DNA of 64,000 bases from Isoetes taiwanensis (GCA_021234155.1 JAJEKV010000170.1:124001-188000); one strand, 5' to 3'; positions 22,660-32,742 are shown, numbered from the stretch's first letter. Program-made: numbers and translations. Notes: generated from the letters alone by a model not told the origin.

Positions 22660-24024
22660 CCAGGGACCATTGGAGAATAGATTGGAGGTGGGGACGATGG
22701 CGGCTAGGGTTTCTATCTAGGGCGGCGGCGGCGGCCGCCCGACCAGTGGAAGTTCACGAAGGCAGGCTGGAGCTGGAAGAGCAGCTAAAATGGCTGCTGC
22801 AGTGTCGCTTCAAGCTATGGATAATGCAGAAAGGTAACTCTACCTTGTTGCTTTATTTCTGCTTGCAAAAGGGGGATGAATCGTCGGGATATGGCCGCTA
22901 TCCCCAAGTTCTTGCCCTCTGGTAGCAGGCCATAACATGGTAGGGAATGCTGCTTTTGCTTTGAAATGTGTTTGAAGGATGTTGCTCAAACTAGCAGTTA
23001 GTCCACGGTTTCTTGGTTCTTGAATCGCCGAGCTACTCTGCTGGGGCTTTGTGATCGATATCTAGGCATGGTTTTGATTACGGCGGGGGTGGCGGTTGCA
23101 ATCAGCGCAACTTGGAGGTCGCACTCGCTGCGGCGATTGCAAATCTGCCAAAGATTGTATATCGGGGCTTACGTGTTGTTTGCGGGGATCTTGACCACAA
23201 GCCATATGCGCCGCGGTCAGGTATTTTGGGCTCTTGGATTTGGAGTGGATGTGGCCCGGATGGTGGCCTTCATATGCGCCCTTGCGCTTTAAGCACATGG
23301 GCCTTAGACTCCTGGCTTTGTTAAACGCCCCTTCCCGACTAGGGGAGATCGGGTTCCATTAGCCGGCATAGATTGGTCAGATTGGTAAAGGAAAGAAATT
23401 AAACAAGTTATCCTGGGGCCGGGAGGCGGGGGTTCTTCTGACTCTATAGAGCATCGGGGTGCTATGCAAGTGAGTGAGCAAAGGGAAGCGACTAGACCAC
23501 CCCTCCGGGGCGGGGCTGAGAGTGAAATCATGAGGGAAGATGGAGCACACTCTTATAGTACCAATGAAGGATGCATACCGGGTCAAGTTAACGCTTTGGA
23601 CTTGTTGCTTCTTTTACGTTCCTCGGTGTTCATAGCTCCAGGACTATTACGTGGTTTCTTTACGCTATGAATTTGGGGAGGCTAGGGTTTTGGTTTGGGT
23701 GGTGATCTTGGTTCTTGGCACCCAAGTTGAAGCGATGGTTGAAGTGCTTCTTGCGGTGGAAAGAATCAAGAGGCGATCCTATAGTATCTCTTGCTTTTGG
23801 GAAGAAGCTAGGGGCTTCAAGAGTCATTTGTAGTACCGGTATAGTGGAGAAGATGTAGAGGTGCTTTGATTTTAGTACTAAGCTAGATAGTGCTTCACCT
23901 TCCCTTCCTCTTGGGTGGGTGCAAATATTTCCTATCTGGCCTGTTGAGAGGCCTATAAATAAGGTTGTACACCATTTTTTATTAATAAAATCTAAATAAA
24001 AAAAAAAAAAAAAAAAAAAAAAAA
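22660..24024 (+). mobile_element. Poly(A)-tailed retroposon nested in the transposase gene
   Basis: GC-richer plus-strand insert that begins around GACCAGGGACCATTGG and ends with AATAAAATCTAAATAAA followed by a 27-base poly(A) at 23998-24024. Sequence just left and right of it belongs to the minus-strand transposase. Near its start is an ATG after GGGACG (MAARVSI then a stop), a GGC/GCC run at 22718-22738, and later open frames of 60-90 codons without recognisable domains. No target duplication was found by eye. It may be a short LINE, its ORF1 region, or a processed retrocopy. Confidence 0.65.
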
Positions 24025-24574
24025 TTCTGCATACACACGTCTACGAAATGCTCTTGCTCTGAGTTCTTCTTGGAATAGATAGAAGCCTTGCTATTGCTGA
24101 TTGATTCACTCCCTTTGTTGAAGATGCAGCCATTTGCAGTGTACTCCTTTTTGCTTGAAGAACATCAGTATTTCTATCATATTTTTGAGCTTGAAAAGTC
24201 TCTTTCACATTCAAAATTAAATCCCTCATAAGGGCATTTTCTTTTGGATCTGCTACATCAACATCGAGTGGAAGATGTTTAATCTTCTTGAAGAATCTCG
24301 ATGCTAACTTCCCTTTGTCCACATTTGAGGCAAAAGTATTTGTAATTTCATTGAAATAATCTTCCAAATTCTTTGACAATTCCTGTAATCTTCTTTCACT
24401 CAAAACACCACAATCTTTGGTATTGGAAGGAGGATTGTTTTCCTTCTCTCTCTGTCTCTTCCTTTCTCGGGATTTTCTTCTATTTTAGCTTGAATTTGCA
24501 AGAAAATCCTTCTTCTAGTTGAATCGATGCTTTCAGGGGAGCTTTCCATTGAAATTCACGAGATAGATTTCACG

Positions 24575-24690
24575 ACTCGAATTACAATTCCAAATTGAAA
24601 ATTCAATTGAAACAATGCAAAATTTGTTCGAATTGTATGAATTGGTATTGCAATTCTCTAATTGCAATTCCGAATTCTGATTTCTCCCGC
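24575..24690. repeat. Right subterminal AATTGCAATT-rich segment
   Basis: Several partly palindromic AATTGCAATTC/GAATTGTATGAATTGG words lie just inside the right end of the 8.4-kb element; a possible counterpart to the left subterminal array, though of a different sequence. Confidence 0.4.
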
Positions 24691-24893
24691 CAACCACTAA
24701 AGGAAACTCCAACCATCCTCCCCGCCTCTGATCCTAGTCATTCCTTGGAGATCCTAGTCTCTGATCCCTGCCATTCCGGAATTGCATATACTATTCTTGG
24801 TGCATGCCAATTCTGTTTTAATTCGGTTGGACGTCACACGACTAAGGAGGTACTAAGCGCTTTTAGCACATAAAGCACATGTCCGGACAGTGC

Positions 24894-24923
24894 TTTTTGA
24901 TCACCAGTATAGAATTTACACCC
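24894..24923 (-). repeat. Right 30-bp terminal inverted repeat
   Basis: Reverse complement of 16544-16573 without mismatch. Confidence 0.92.
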
Positions 24924-24927
24924 CATT
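24924..24927. repeat. Target-site duplication CATT (right)
   Basis: Right copy of the 4-bp duplication. Confidence 0.85.
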
Positions 24928-24985
24928 CTCTATTGTTTGGGATTGTTTCACGAACATTTCTAACTCAACCATCATTCATTTAAGT
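24928..24985 (-). pseudogene. Short pogo-like exon piece beside the insertion site
   Basis: On the minus strand the bases next to the 8.4-kb element encode VRNVRETIPNNR. Joined through one copy of the AATG target site to 16543 they continue as EWLTVLCCVNAQG, exactly the conserved NREWLTVL block expected here. This fixes both the insertion point and the reading frame. An in-frame stop just upstream marks the likely intron boundary. Confidence 0.75.
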
Positions 24986-25256
24986 TGGGATTATGTCTTA
25001 ATTTTGGGATTTAGTAATGAATTCAAATTTATATTTCTTATTGCTTTTTTACAAATATGTAAACATTAACAAATTACATGAGTGCAAATTATTGATCTTT
25101 TTGTTTAAAAACAAAAAAGAAGAATAAGCGTACCTATTCCTCTTTCATTTCAAAAGTAGACAAAATAATAACAAACAAATTAGTTTCATAAAATTGAAGA
25201 TCCCATACAAGAAAAAATGTTCCATTATATATTTCCTTAAAAATTACAATGTTTCT

Positions 25257-25998
25257 TCACTCATTATCCCAACAGCTTCTACAACTTGTTTTTGAAATTG
25301 ATGGCCTTCTTATGTAGTCCAAAATAGAACCCATCACAGCATCCATATATACGAAGACCTGGACACCTGTTTCATCACAGTTCCAAACTCGAGAAGGATC
25401 CAAGTCAAGACTGTCATAAACAGATTTCAAAGTAGAATAAAAATTAGAAAGGTTAGAACTGGTGACAGCCCTCATCCTGCTCATCTCCACACATTGAGCA
25501 GACCTCAATACAACTTCTGGATGCCTTCTTCTAAAACCCTGCCACCATTTTGGACCAGGCAAACCATCTTTAAAGCTTGTTTGCCTATTAATGGTCATTT
25601 CAGCAACCTTCTGTCTAAGAATACCTAAGGAGATAGCTCTGCCCTCAGCACAAAGTTGAAAGCACCACTCCACAAGATAATTCTCCTCCTCCTTTGTTAA
25701 TGCTCTAGGTACAGCCCCAAATTTGCTCTCACTAATTCCATACAGGTGGCTCCTAACTGTAGTTTGAGGAATACCATAATGCTTAGCTGCTTTTCTGATG
25801 CTTAAGATGTCCCTCTCTATGGATTCCAAGGCCTCATTCAGATCCTCCATTGTCCAAGCCCCTCTCTTCTGATTCCTCACTCTTTTTTTCCCTACAGCTA
25901 TTTCTGGACGTTCTCTTCTGTTTAGCAAAATGTGGTTCAGAACTAGGAACAGGTGCATCAGGCGCAGGGGCAATGATCCTATTGCCCCTCAAGTTCAT
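25257..25998 (-). pseudogene. Pogo/Tigger-like DDE transposase, N-terminal exon
   Basis: The likely start ATG at 25998 gives MNLRGNRIIAPAPDAP and the frame then breaks at an A7 run near 25890. The next frame carries NQKRGAWTMEDLNEALESI, a psq-type helix-turn-helix (SIRKAAKHYGIPQTTVRSHL), a CENP-B-like second helical domain (GPKWWQGFRRRHPEV) and the start of the catalytic core with SRVWNCDETGVQ, which holds the first catalytic Asp. A plausible donor follows (CAG then GTCTTC near 25370). An AT-rich intron then leads to a short exon ending REWLTVL across the 8.4-kb insertion (24928-24990 joined to 16543). A shorter homologue of the helix-turn-helix lies at 42040-42164. Confidence 0.85.
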
Positions 25999-27146
25999 GG
26001 TGAAAAAAATAATTAAAAAGAAGGTAAAATAGAAGTTCAGATAAAAGGAGAATTGACAGATGCAAAGGAAATAAAATCTGAAAGCTCTCTTATATGGGAG
26101 AAGTACATAAAATAGTCAATCCAAATGCCTGCAAATGCCAAACATTGGAAATACATCAGCAATGAGAAAACAAAATTTAAGAAATTATGATAATGAAATA
26201 CAATTTGCTTACTTGAATCATGTCTCCAGGGACTTCCACTTGTATGCAGCTCCCAAAGAACTCTCAAAAACTCTCAAAGAACCTCCAGAACAACAGGTAT
26301 TCATGAAAACTCTTAGGCTGTATCATATTTATACTCAACATGGCTGCCAAAAATTCGTCAAGAAAGGAAGGAGGGAAGCTTAAACTTGCCTTGATAAACT
26401 GGAGGGAAGAAAGGAATGGCAGAGATGTTGCCATTTTGTGCCATCTCACTGATCCTGCAAAATGAGGGTTGGATCTGTGTCCAACTCATGAATCCTGCAG
26501 AGAAGTAGTTGTTCATGCCATAAATCCTTGTATAATGGTTGCAGCGGTAAGAAAAATAGATTACCTCCCTTATATCCGTTGAGGTATTCATGATGCCAAG
26601 ATAGGACCCTAATTGGCGCCAAAAGGAGCAAGAACGGGCGCCATCAGGGAGGTCTTAGGACACAATCAAGGAAAAAGCACGAGCCAAATTGGTCGGAAGC
26701 TGCGCCATAACAGAAAGAACCCTAATCGTATCAGGAAAAAACCTAAACCGTATCAGGCCGCCAACGCACCATTTAGGGTATTACCTGCTTTTATTTACGC
26801 GCCACGTGTGCCACTAGATCAGCGCCAAAGATAGCCGTGTCACCAACGATGCTCCACCTCCCTTAGATTTTGACAAGCTTATTTGCGTTGATGCTGGGCT
26901 TGACATTTCAACATTATTTCTGTCGAAGAAGGATTGAGACATAAGGCTGTCTTTCTTCTGCGTTGATGTTTGGTCGCCCTTGCTCCAATTCCGGCTTGGC
27001 AGCGATTTGCTTTGCTTCGAAGCATGTTTGCAACAAACCCCTCGATCCACTTTCTGTCTGTTTGGGAATAGTATGGCAAGGAAAATAATGATCTAGGAAA
27101 AAAATCCAAGTCCAAGTCCCCGGAAGTATCTTGGGGGCCCAGATCC
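25999..27146. other. No recognised gene; 5' side of pogo-like element
   Basis: Upstream of the pogo-like start. Open frames are short and unrelated to known families. At 26600-26840 the sequence is GC-richer, with CGCCACGTGTGCC (a G-box-like CACGTG) and several GGCGCC words. I could not find matching terminal inverted repeats for the pogo-like element here and near 14840-15010. Confidence 0.45.
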
Positions 27147-28365
27147 CAGCCCAGATAACAAGCTGACTTCAGGTAAGATTTCTTCTATTTGCATCTGCAC
27201 TCAGCCATTTCTCGAATTCAATCCTATTTAAAATCAACCTTGGTCCTTCACTTTTCGTTTCTTAACCCGTATCTTTATGGTTTATTACAGAAGTTTGGCG
27301 ATGGCATGGAATCAGACTGGAATGGGGACTACATCACTTAGCCAATGGCCGTTCTAAATTGCAATTATTAGTACTTGTTCTTAAAACCTAGTAATTGGCA
27401 GTAATCATATTTCGGCAGAGATTGTTGCAGGCCATAACCAAATTCAAGACTTTGCATTTCAGACTTTGGCTTCATTGTATAAGAAATAAAGTAGAAAAAA
27501 GAATAGCATTAAAATAATACATAGGGGATCCTTAAACAAATGGCAATCTAACGGGCACCATAAGTTCTATGGATTGGAAGTTGTGAACGATTTCGAGTCT
27601 GCATTAGTAAATTATAGTGGATACAGTGAAATGGCAAAGCTTCTGGTCAATCTAACATCTTTTGCTTGGGATGTAGAAAGGCTTATAAATGAAGGACATA
27701 AACTCACTCTCCTAGCTCCAAATGATCAGGCCATAGACCTCTTAACTACTGAGCAACTTAATGGCCCTGGTGGTGTTGAAGCTTTGCTCATGTCTGAGCA
27801 TCAAACTGAAGAAAGTCTCTACAATGTTGTAAGACGGTTTGGCAAGGTTCATTATTCTACCTAAAGTTGCCTCACAAGATTATGGCTCAGGAATCTGATG
27901 GATCTGTTCAGTTTGGAGAAGGTGAAAGTGCAGCTCTTGTATATGACCATGATATTTTTACAGATGAACACTTGTCTATTCAAGGTATCAATAAGGTTCT
28001 CTCTCGCCTGAATTGAAGGCCGCAACAGCTCCCGCGCCCTCGACTAAAGAAAGTGGCTTGTATGAATCTGAGGAAGCTCAGGCATCAGAAGGTATATCGT
28101 TATTTAATATCTTTGAAAAATTGTATTGGTTTCACTCATACTTAAAGGTTCTGTTTCTTTATCGACATTGTTTTGGAATCTTAAGTGAGATCCCCTAATT
28201 CACCTTACTCTCTCTGACTTAGTATTTCTTTTTATAATCCTGACATTGCCTCTGAAGCTGTTCACATCATAAACTGAATCCCCAGATTCAATTCTAACAT
28301 TTCGATTTGTGTTTCTGAAGGTAAAGGAAATTTGACAAACAATGTCCGTCAATGGCTCCACATCT
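27147..28365 (+). pseudogene. Fasciclin-like arabinogalactan protein 3' exons, copy 2 (pseudogene)
   Basis: Homologous to 9984-11275, same orientation. The coding part from about 27565 reads YGLEVVNDFESALVNYSG, LLVNLTSFAWDVERLI, HKLTLLAPNDQAIDLL and then EHQTEESLYNVVRRFGKV. The HVIPEY block before QTEES is deleted (MSEHQTEES instead of MYHVIPEYQTEES). One C is lost at about 27860, shifting the frame; restored in thought, the rest matches copy 1. The exon ends at 28091 before GTATAT, and the next starts at 28321. Copy 1 keeps HVIPEY but lost bases near 10550; thus the two copies carry different disabling lesions and derive from a third, more intact source. FLAs of this type are GPI-less or GPI-anchored wall proteins; no signal peptide is present in this fragment. 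Confidence 0.85.
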
Positions 28366-28401
28366 TATCTATTAAAATGGTAAGGTGTTGGGTTTTGTGC
28401 C

Positions 28402-28435
28402 GGAACGCCGCAAGTTACGCCGCATGCGGCGTTCC
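28402..28435. repeat. GGAACGCCGC inverted repeat
   Basis: GGAACGCCGC at 28402-28411 and its exact complement GCGGCGTTCC at 28426-28435, 14-base loop. Confidence 0.9.
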
Positions 28436-28484
28436 CTCTTTCACTGCGACAGAGTTTTCACCATGCGTCTTAGCTATGAGAGGG

Positions 28485-28544
28485 ATAACACCCTGGAACG
28501 AGGGTGTTATGCCCTATTATAACACCTGAGTTTCAGGGTGTTAT
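28485..28544. repeat. Two tandem hairpins sharing the ATAACACC arm
   Basis: First hairpin: ATAACACCCT, loop GGAACG, AGGGTGTTAT (28485-28510). Second: ATAACACC (28519-28526) paired with GGTGTTAT (28537-28544). The same arm word thus occurs four times in alternating orientation. Confidence 0.9.
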
Positions 28545-28671
28545 CCGCCTTAACAACCTGGGCCCGAGAGTTTTATAGCGGTTTTGTAGTGGTTTTATGG
28601 TTGTTTTCATAACAAGCTAGGTGTTTATAGCCATTTGGCATAATAAACTAGGTGTTTATGCATTTTTTAAT

Positions 28672-28691
28672 GTGTTACTGGTGGGTAACAC
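28672..28691. repeat. GTGTTAC hairpin
   Basis: GTGTTAC, loop TGGTGG, GTAACAC; echoes the GTGTTAT arm upstream. Confidence 0.85.
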
Positions 28692-29164
28692 TCTTGCAAT
28701 CAACGACGAGATCAGATCTCAGCCTTAAAACTTGAGGGCCAGGTTAAGGTGCGTTGATCGAAGTAGCCTAATGTTTTGGGCGGAAAAAACTACAGTGGCT
28801 CTGACCACTGCAAGAAGGGCTGTAGATTAATCAGAATTGATGGAGCTTGAGATTCTTTGGTACAAGGCCTTCGAGCCCATTTTGCTGCTTGGGTGCCTGC
28901 GCTTTGCCAATATGAGGATTAGGGTTCGTGAAGGTGGCCATATCTCCCAGATCTCTGTTATCCGCCAAAGCATTACCAAGGCTTTAATTTCTTATTATCA
29001 AATGCACGTGAAGAGCAGTGAAAGAAGAAAATAAAGAAAATCTGGCAGCGGTAATGGCCTGGCAGAGAGCATTATCCCTAATAAAAGGGCAACTCTCTTG
29101 CCATTTAGTATGTTTTTTTCCTTCCAGCATCAATCTGAGAGTCGCATTGGCTCTCAGGTAAGGA

Positions 29165-30681
29165 CCCTAAGATGCCGACCCAGGTTTGCAGTGGGCAAAT
29201 GTAGCCATGACATTCTTTTGGGCATCCATTAATTCTTTACTCTGCTTTTGAAAGAGGATTATAAGCAATCATCACGATGCATGTCGACAAATGTTCCAAA
29301 TCTCGTACTTTCTGCTTCTCGAACGCGTCCGCTACAGCTTTTCTTTTGCCCATCTGGTAGAACTTCTGCTTAAATTGGATTTTTTGCTCTGTTTAAATTG
29401 TTTATTTTGCCACACTGGACATTGTACCCTTATGGCTGGTAAGCGGCATCAGTTATTTTCTCACTTTTTGGCTATTAATCTTTTCAAGCAAGAAAGGAAT
29501 TGTGGAGGTTATAATTTGATCCGCAGAATACAACAAGTTGCTAAGGAGAAGAGGGATATGGCATGAAATAGGAACAGATCAAGATGTGTAAAGGTTCTGA
29601 TGTATTGGAGGTAAATCTATGGCAACACATTTGGCTTTACTTTATAGGAGGCAAAGTAAAGGTCATATCCCCTTCCTCTCTTCTTCTTTTTTTTCCTGCA
29701 TTTTTCTATTTGCATGTACTTCTTGCAGGAAGAGCAGCAACTTGAGTGGGCTTAATCCTCTATGTTTCTAAAAGCATAGTGATAAAATGAGCTTGCAAGG
29801 TCTATTTTTATAAATACTGTTCTTATGTTAGGGAATAATTGTGAAGGCTTAGCATTTTGCTATTCTCTCATATCCTACTAGATACATGTCAATCTAGATT
29901 CTGAATGATATGTTTGCTAATCCACAAGGTTAGAACATGTTACTATAAAGGCGGGAACTGCATTCACTCGGACTGGAACTTAGATTTCAAAATTTTGCAC
30001 ATGTGCAGAAATTTTGCTTGCAATGAAAAACTAACTAGCATTCTCTGCTTGAATTTACTTTGCACTATAATCTCCACCATAATTGCATGTATTAGATGCA
30101 CATATTAATTTAATCCGAAATAACAAATTTTCTGCAGATATTTTTATTTTTAGCAGCGTGCATTCCAAGAATATCCAATCAATGTTATATTTGTTCAAGC
30201 TTTCAAGTTCATTGAGTTTGACCGTGCTACTTATGGTTAGTTTTATTGTGATGGTTTTTCAAGGGGTTTGGCTGCTAAGGTGTGAGCTTGAAACATTTTT
30301 ATTAATGCATAAAGGGCAGATTAGGTTTAAGACAACCGAAAGATGCTGAAGATTAAACACAAGCAACATACTATTTTCTAATACGTGAAGATGTTGTTTT
30401 CAGGCTTATGAGCATTTCCAAGAATACGTGAAGATGTTGTTTTCAGGCTTATGGGCATTTCCAAGAAGAGATAGTGCAGCATACTGGCAGAAGAGATGGT
30501 TATAATATACTGGCAGGATAGTTAGAAAAGATGGGCATAATATACTGGCATGATGCTTTTAAGATATATTAATATTAGCTCCAAAGATGAAAATCGACTG
30601 GTTTCAGGCTCCAGCTTTTTTATTCCAGGTTCAATGATTTTGCATTTCATTTTTTTTATTTTGTTTTACAATTCATCTACT
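29165..30681. repeat. 1.5-kb dispersed repeat, copy 2
   Basis: Same orientation as 612-2095. Includes a 43-bp tandem duplication (TACGTGAAGATGTTGTTTTC...) at 30382-30467 not present in copy 1. Its right end is replaced by the LINE that starts near 30682. No gene. Confidence 0.8.
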
Positions 30682-30831
30682 CAGGTTGACAGATTACTCA
30701 GGCTGACAGATTACTCATTTACTCAGGTTGACAGATTTGGCCGGTGGATCATAATCAAATGGTTTGATAAGGGGCAAGAATGGGGATTGGTTAATGTGTA
30801 TGCGCATAATTGATCACCTCAGAGAGGAGCA

Positions 30832-31956
30832 TTGTGGGCTTCTTTGCGATCCAAATTACTGAGGTTAGGCATCCCTATTGCATGGATCATGGTGGGTGAT
30901 TTTAACATGGTTGAGCTTGATCAAGACGGATGTGGCAGAGGTGCAGAGATAATGCAGGGCTTTGAACGGGAGCAATGGCACCGCTTAATACAAGATTGTG
31001 GCTTCATAGAAGCTGACGGTCCCTCACGTTTTACTTGGTATAATGGCTGGTTGGGTGGTCGTAGAGCATATGCAAGGCATGATAGAGGCTATTATAATGC
31101 TTTGGTCGCAACCCTATTGCCTGCTTTTCATCGTGAGAACCTATTGAATACTGCAATTTCTGACCATAATCTACAGTATTTTTCTTGGTCTCATATTGTG
31201 GCGCATGCTGCATCTAAGACATATTTCAAGTTGAATACATTTTTCCTGAAGGATGAGGAATTTCTGGCAGGATGTAGACAAGCGTGGTCCACTTCATTCT
31301 CTCGGCATAGGGGCATGGCAGGTATTGTTGATGCTCTTACTGCTGTGAAGTCTTTTGCTAAAGGTTGGGGTCGTGAGCGGGCTTCTGCTAATTGGAACCT
31401 TCTATTGGCTCTTCATCAACAACTTGAGGCGTGCAGGTCTGTTGCCCCCTCAGATGGTCATGTGGAGGAGCAAACTTTGTGTAGCATTTGGGAGATGGAG
31501 ATTGAACAGGTGCACTTTGCTCACATCAAAGCTGGATTGCAATGGTTCAAGGGGGGAGACCGGTGCACATGTTTTTTCATCAGAGCTGCCAAAACAAGAA
31601 AGCTAGCTGCATCTCTTCAGTCTCTGCAGATTCAGGATGGGCTTGTTGTTTCAGATCCAACTGAGCTTAGAGGCTTTTTGCACAATCACTTTTCTGCTTT
31701 CTTCACTGCTCGGCGTCTTCCCTTTCACTCAGATTTTCAAGAGGCTTTGCTTGCTAAGGTTCATCCTATAGTCATCAATGAGCAAAGGGACACTTTAGAG
31801 GCTGAGATCAGCCAGAATGATTTCGCTGAGGCCACATTTTCTTTCAAGAGGGGCAAGTGTCCGGGTCTTGATGGTAGTCCGGTGGAATTTTTCCAGGAGT
31901 ATTGGGATTGGCTTGGTGCAGATGTGCATGATGCTTTCCGGGATTTTAAAAGATAG
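30832..31956 (+). pseudogene. LINE ORF2 endonuclease and N-terminal reverse transcriptase
   Basis: The longest open stretch of the LINE, about 374 codons. GDFNMVE at about 30895 is the endonuclease motif. SDHNLQYFSW near 31160 corresponds to the usual SDH-P catalytic block, with Asn-Leu following. TRKLAAS.QSLQIQDG and the KCPGLDGSPVEFFQ motif mark the start of the reverse transcriptase. The frame ends early at 31956; the next piece continues in another frame from 31940 (DRGTWTKSSTLVVFPL). The 5' part of the endonuclease is cut off, so this is a truncated, frameshifted relic. Confidence 0.85.
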
Positions 31957-32560
31957 AGGCACATGGACAAAATCCTCAACTCTGGTTGTATTTCCCTTAC
32001 CTTGGCATCCCATTACCTTGTTCTCCTCAGTATACAAGATCTTTGCTAAAGCCTTTGCTCAGAAGCTTTGTGGCGTGCTTACTGAGTCCATCTCTTCCAC
32101 ACAGTTAGGTTTCTTGCCTTGTCGGTGTATCTTGAATAATGTGGCAGCAGCATATGAGGGTCTCTATTGGGCTAGAATGCATGGTTACCCCATTGTATAC
32201 TTGAAGCTGGACTTTGCAAAAGCATATGACAGTGTTGACTGGAGTTTCCTGGAGCAGTTATGTCTTGGTTTTGGTGCCTAGTTCGTAATAGACGTTATGA
32301 AACTTCATTATTCTGCGCATTCTTCAGTTCTTTTTCAAGGGGAACCATCAACATTTTTTCAGGTGGGACATGGCATTCACCAGGGCTATCCTTTGGCACC
32401 ACTGCATTTTACAATTGGGGCAGAGATTCTTTCTTAGATATTCTCTTTTGCAGTGCAGGAAGGCATCTTGTATGGTCTTCCCATGAATAATGGTTCATAA
32501 GAGATTTGTAATCAGTACGCAGATGACACTTTCTTGTTCTGAATAGCTGATGAGCAGAAT
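31940..32560 (+). pseudogene. LINE ORF2 reverse transcriptase palm
   Basis: Shifted-frame continuation. It contains FSSVYKIFAKAFAQ, STQLGFLPCRCILNN, PIVYLKLDFAKAYDSVDW (palm motif A with the catalytic Asp in KLDFAKAYD), a degraded HQGYPLAPL block near 32375, and QYADDTFLF near 32512 (motif C, YADD). Reading frames change at least three times over this range. Confidence 0.85.
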
Positions 32561-32742
32561 TTGCAGAATGCCATTTCCTCGTTGGACAGTTTCTCTATCT
32601 TTGTAGGATGGCAAAAGTGTACTGTCTTGTGGGCCCTTGACTCTCCAGTGAAGTTTTCTGTGGTTGCATTTCCATGGAAGGTTCTTCTCATGGGGAAGGC
32701 AACTAGGCTTTTGGGCATTCCAGTTGGTATACACCTGGAAAG

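Larger units (their letters stand above)
20500..24549 (-). pseudogene. Transposase of the 8.4-kb element (decayed, multi-exon)
   Basis: Minus strand. Start ATG at 24549 (MESSPESIDSTRRRIF), frameshift near 24450, then SERRLQELSKNLEDYF and an N-terminal helical region. A retroposon interrupts the gene (22660-24024). It resumes as RRKRSDALSDEAVGKIKNFW, TRISPYKKHVRKHVS, then a Cys-rich block at 22035-22200 (CKCECRVCG, CKKCG). Downstream come EFREYARKTMAAFVPHNY and HWQAKQF, then FYISDEKSHD, SDGCSSQFKSARPFYFL (about 21170-21221) and PPHGKGEHDGQGAKGKRF (about 21085-21119). A Cys tail SYFCMSCRKGKW is near 20560. The order DG..QFK then HGKG..DG is that of a eukaryotic DDE-type transposase family whose name I cannot assign with confidence. 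Several frameshifts make it inactive. Confidence 0.65.
16544..24923. mobile_element. 8,380-bp TIR DNA transposon inserted in the pogo-like gene
   Basis: Perfect 30-bp terminal inverted repeats lie at 16544-16573 and 24894-24923; both start GGGTGTAAATTCTATACTGG. Both sides are flanked by CATT (16540-16543 and 24924-24927), a 4-bp target duplication. Removing the element and one CATT restores the transposase frame of the host gene. The element has two convergent decayed genes: a transposase on the minus strand (about 24549 to 20500) and a RING/phosphatase cargo gene on the plus strand (about 17200 to 19860). Subterminal repeats occur inside both ends. A poly(A)-tailed retroposon has inserted in the transposase. 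The 4-bp duplication and these protein motifs do not fit hAT, MULE, CACTA or PIF; I cannot name the superfamily with certainty. Confidence 0.9.
28366..29164. other. Hairpin-rich noncoding region
   Basis: Begins where the fasciclin homology ends. Carries several strong inverted repeats (28402-28435, 28485-28510, 28519-28544, 28672-28691). It also has imperfect direct repeats of TAAACTAGGTGTTTAT (about 28612-28660). No coding resemblance. It may be the end region of a foldback transposon. Confidence 0.55.

Noticed and set aside
23020-23670. Several 70-90-codon frames, both strands, in the GC-richer insert
   Set aside because: Overlapping frames on both strands without shared protein features; explained by higher GC content of the nested retroposon.
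14840-26850. Terminal inverted repeats of the pogo-like element
   Set aside because: Compared sequence left of 15010 with sequence right of 26000 by eye and found no convincing inverted match or TA duplication.
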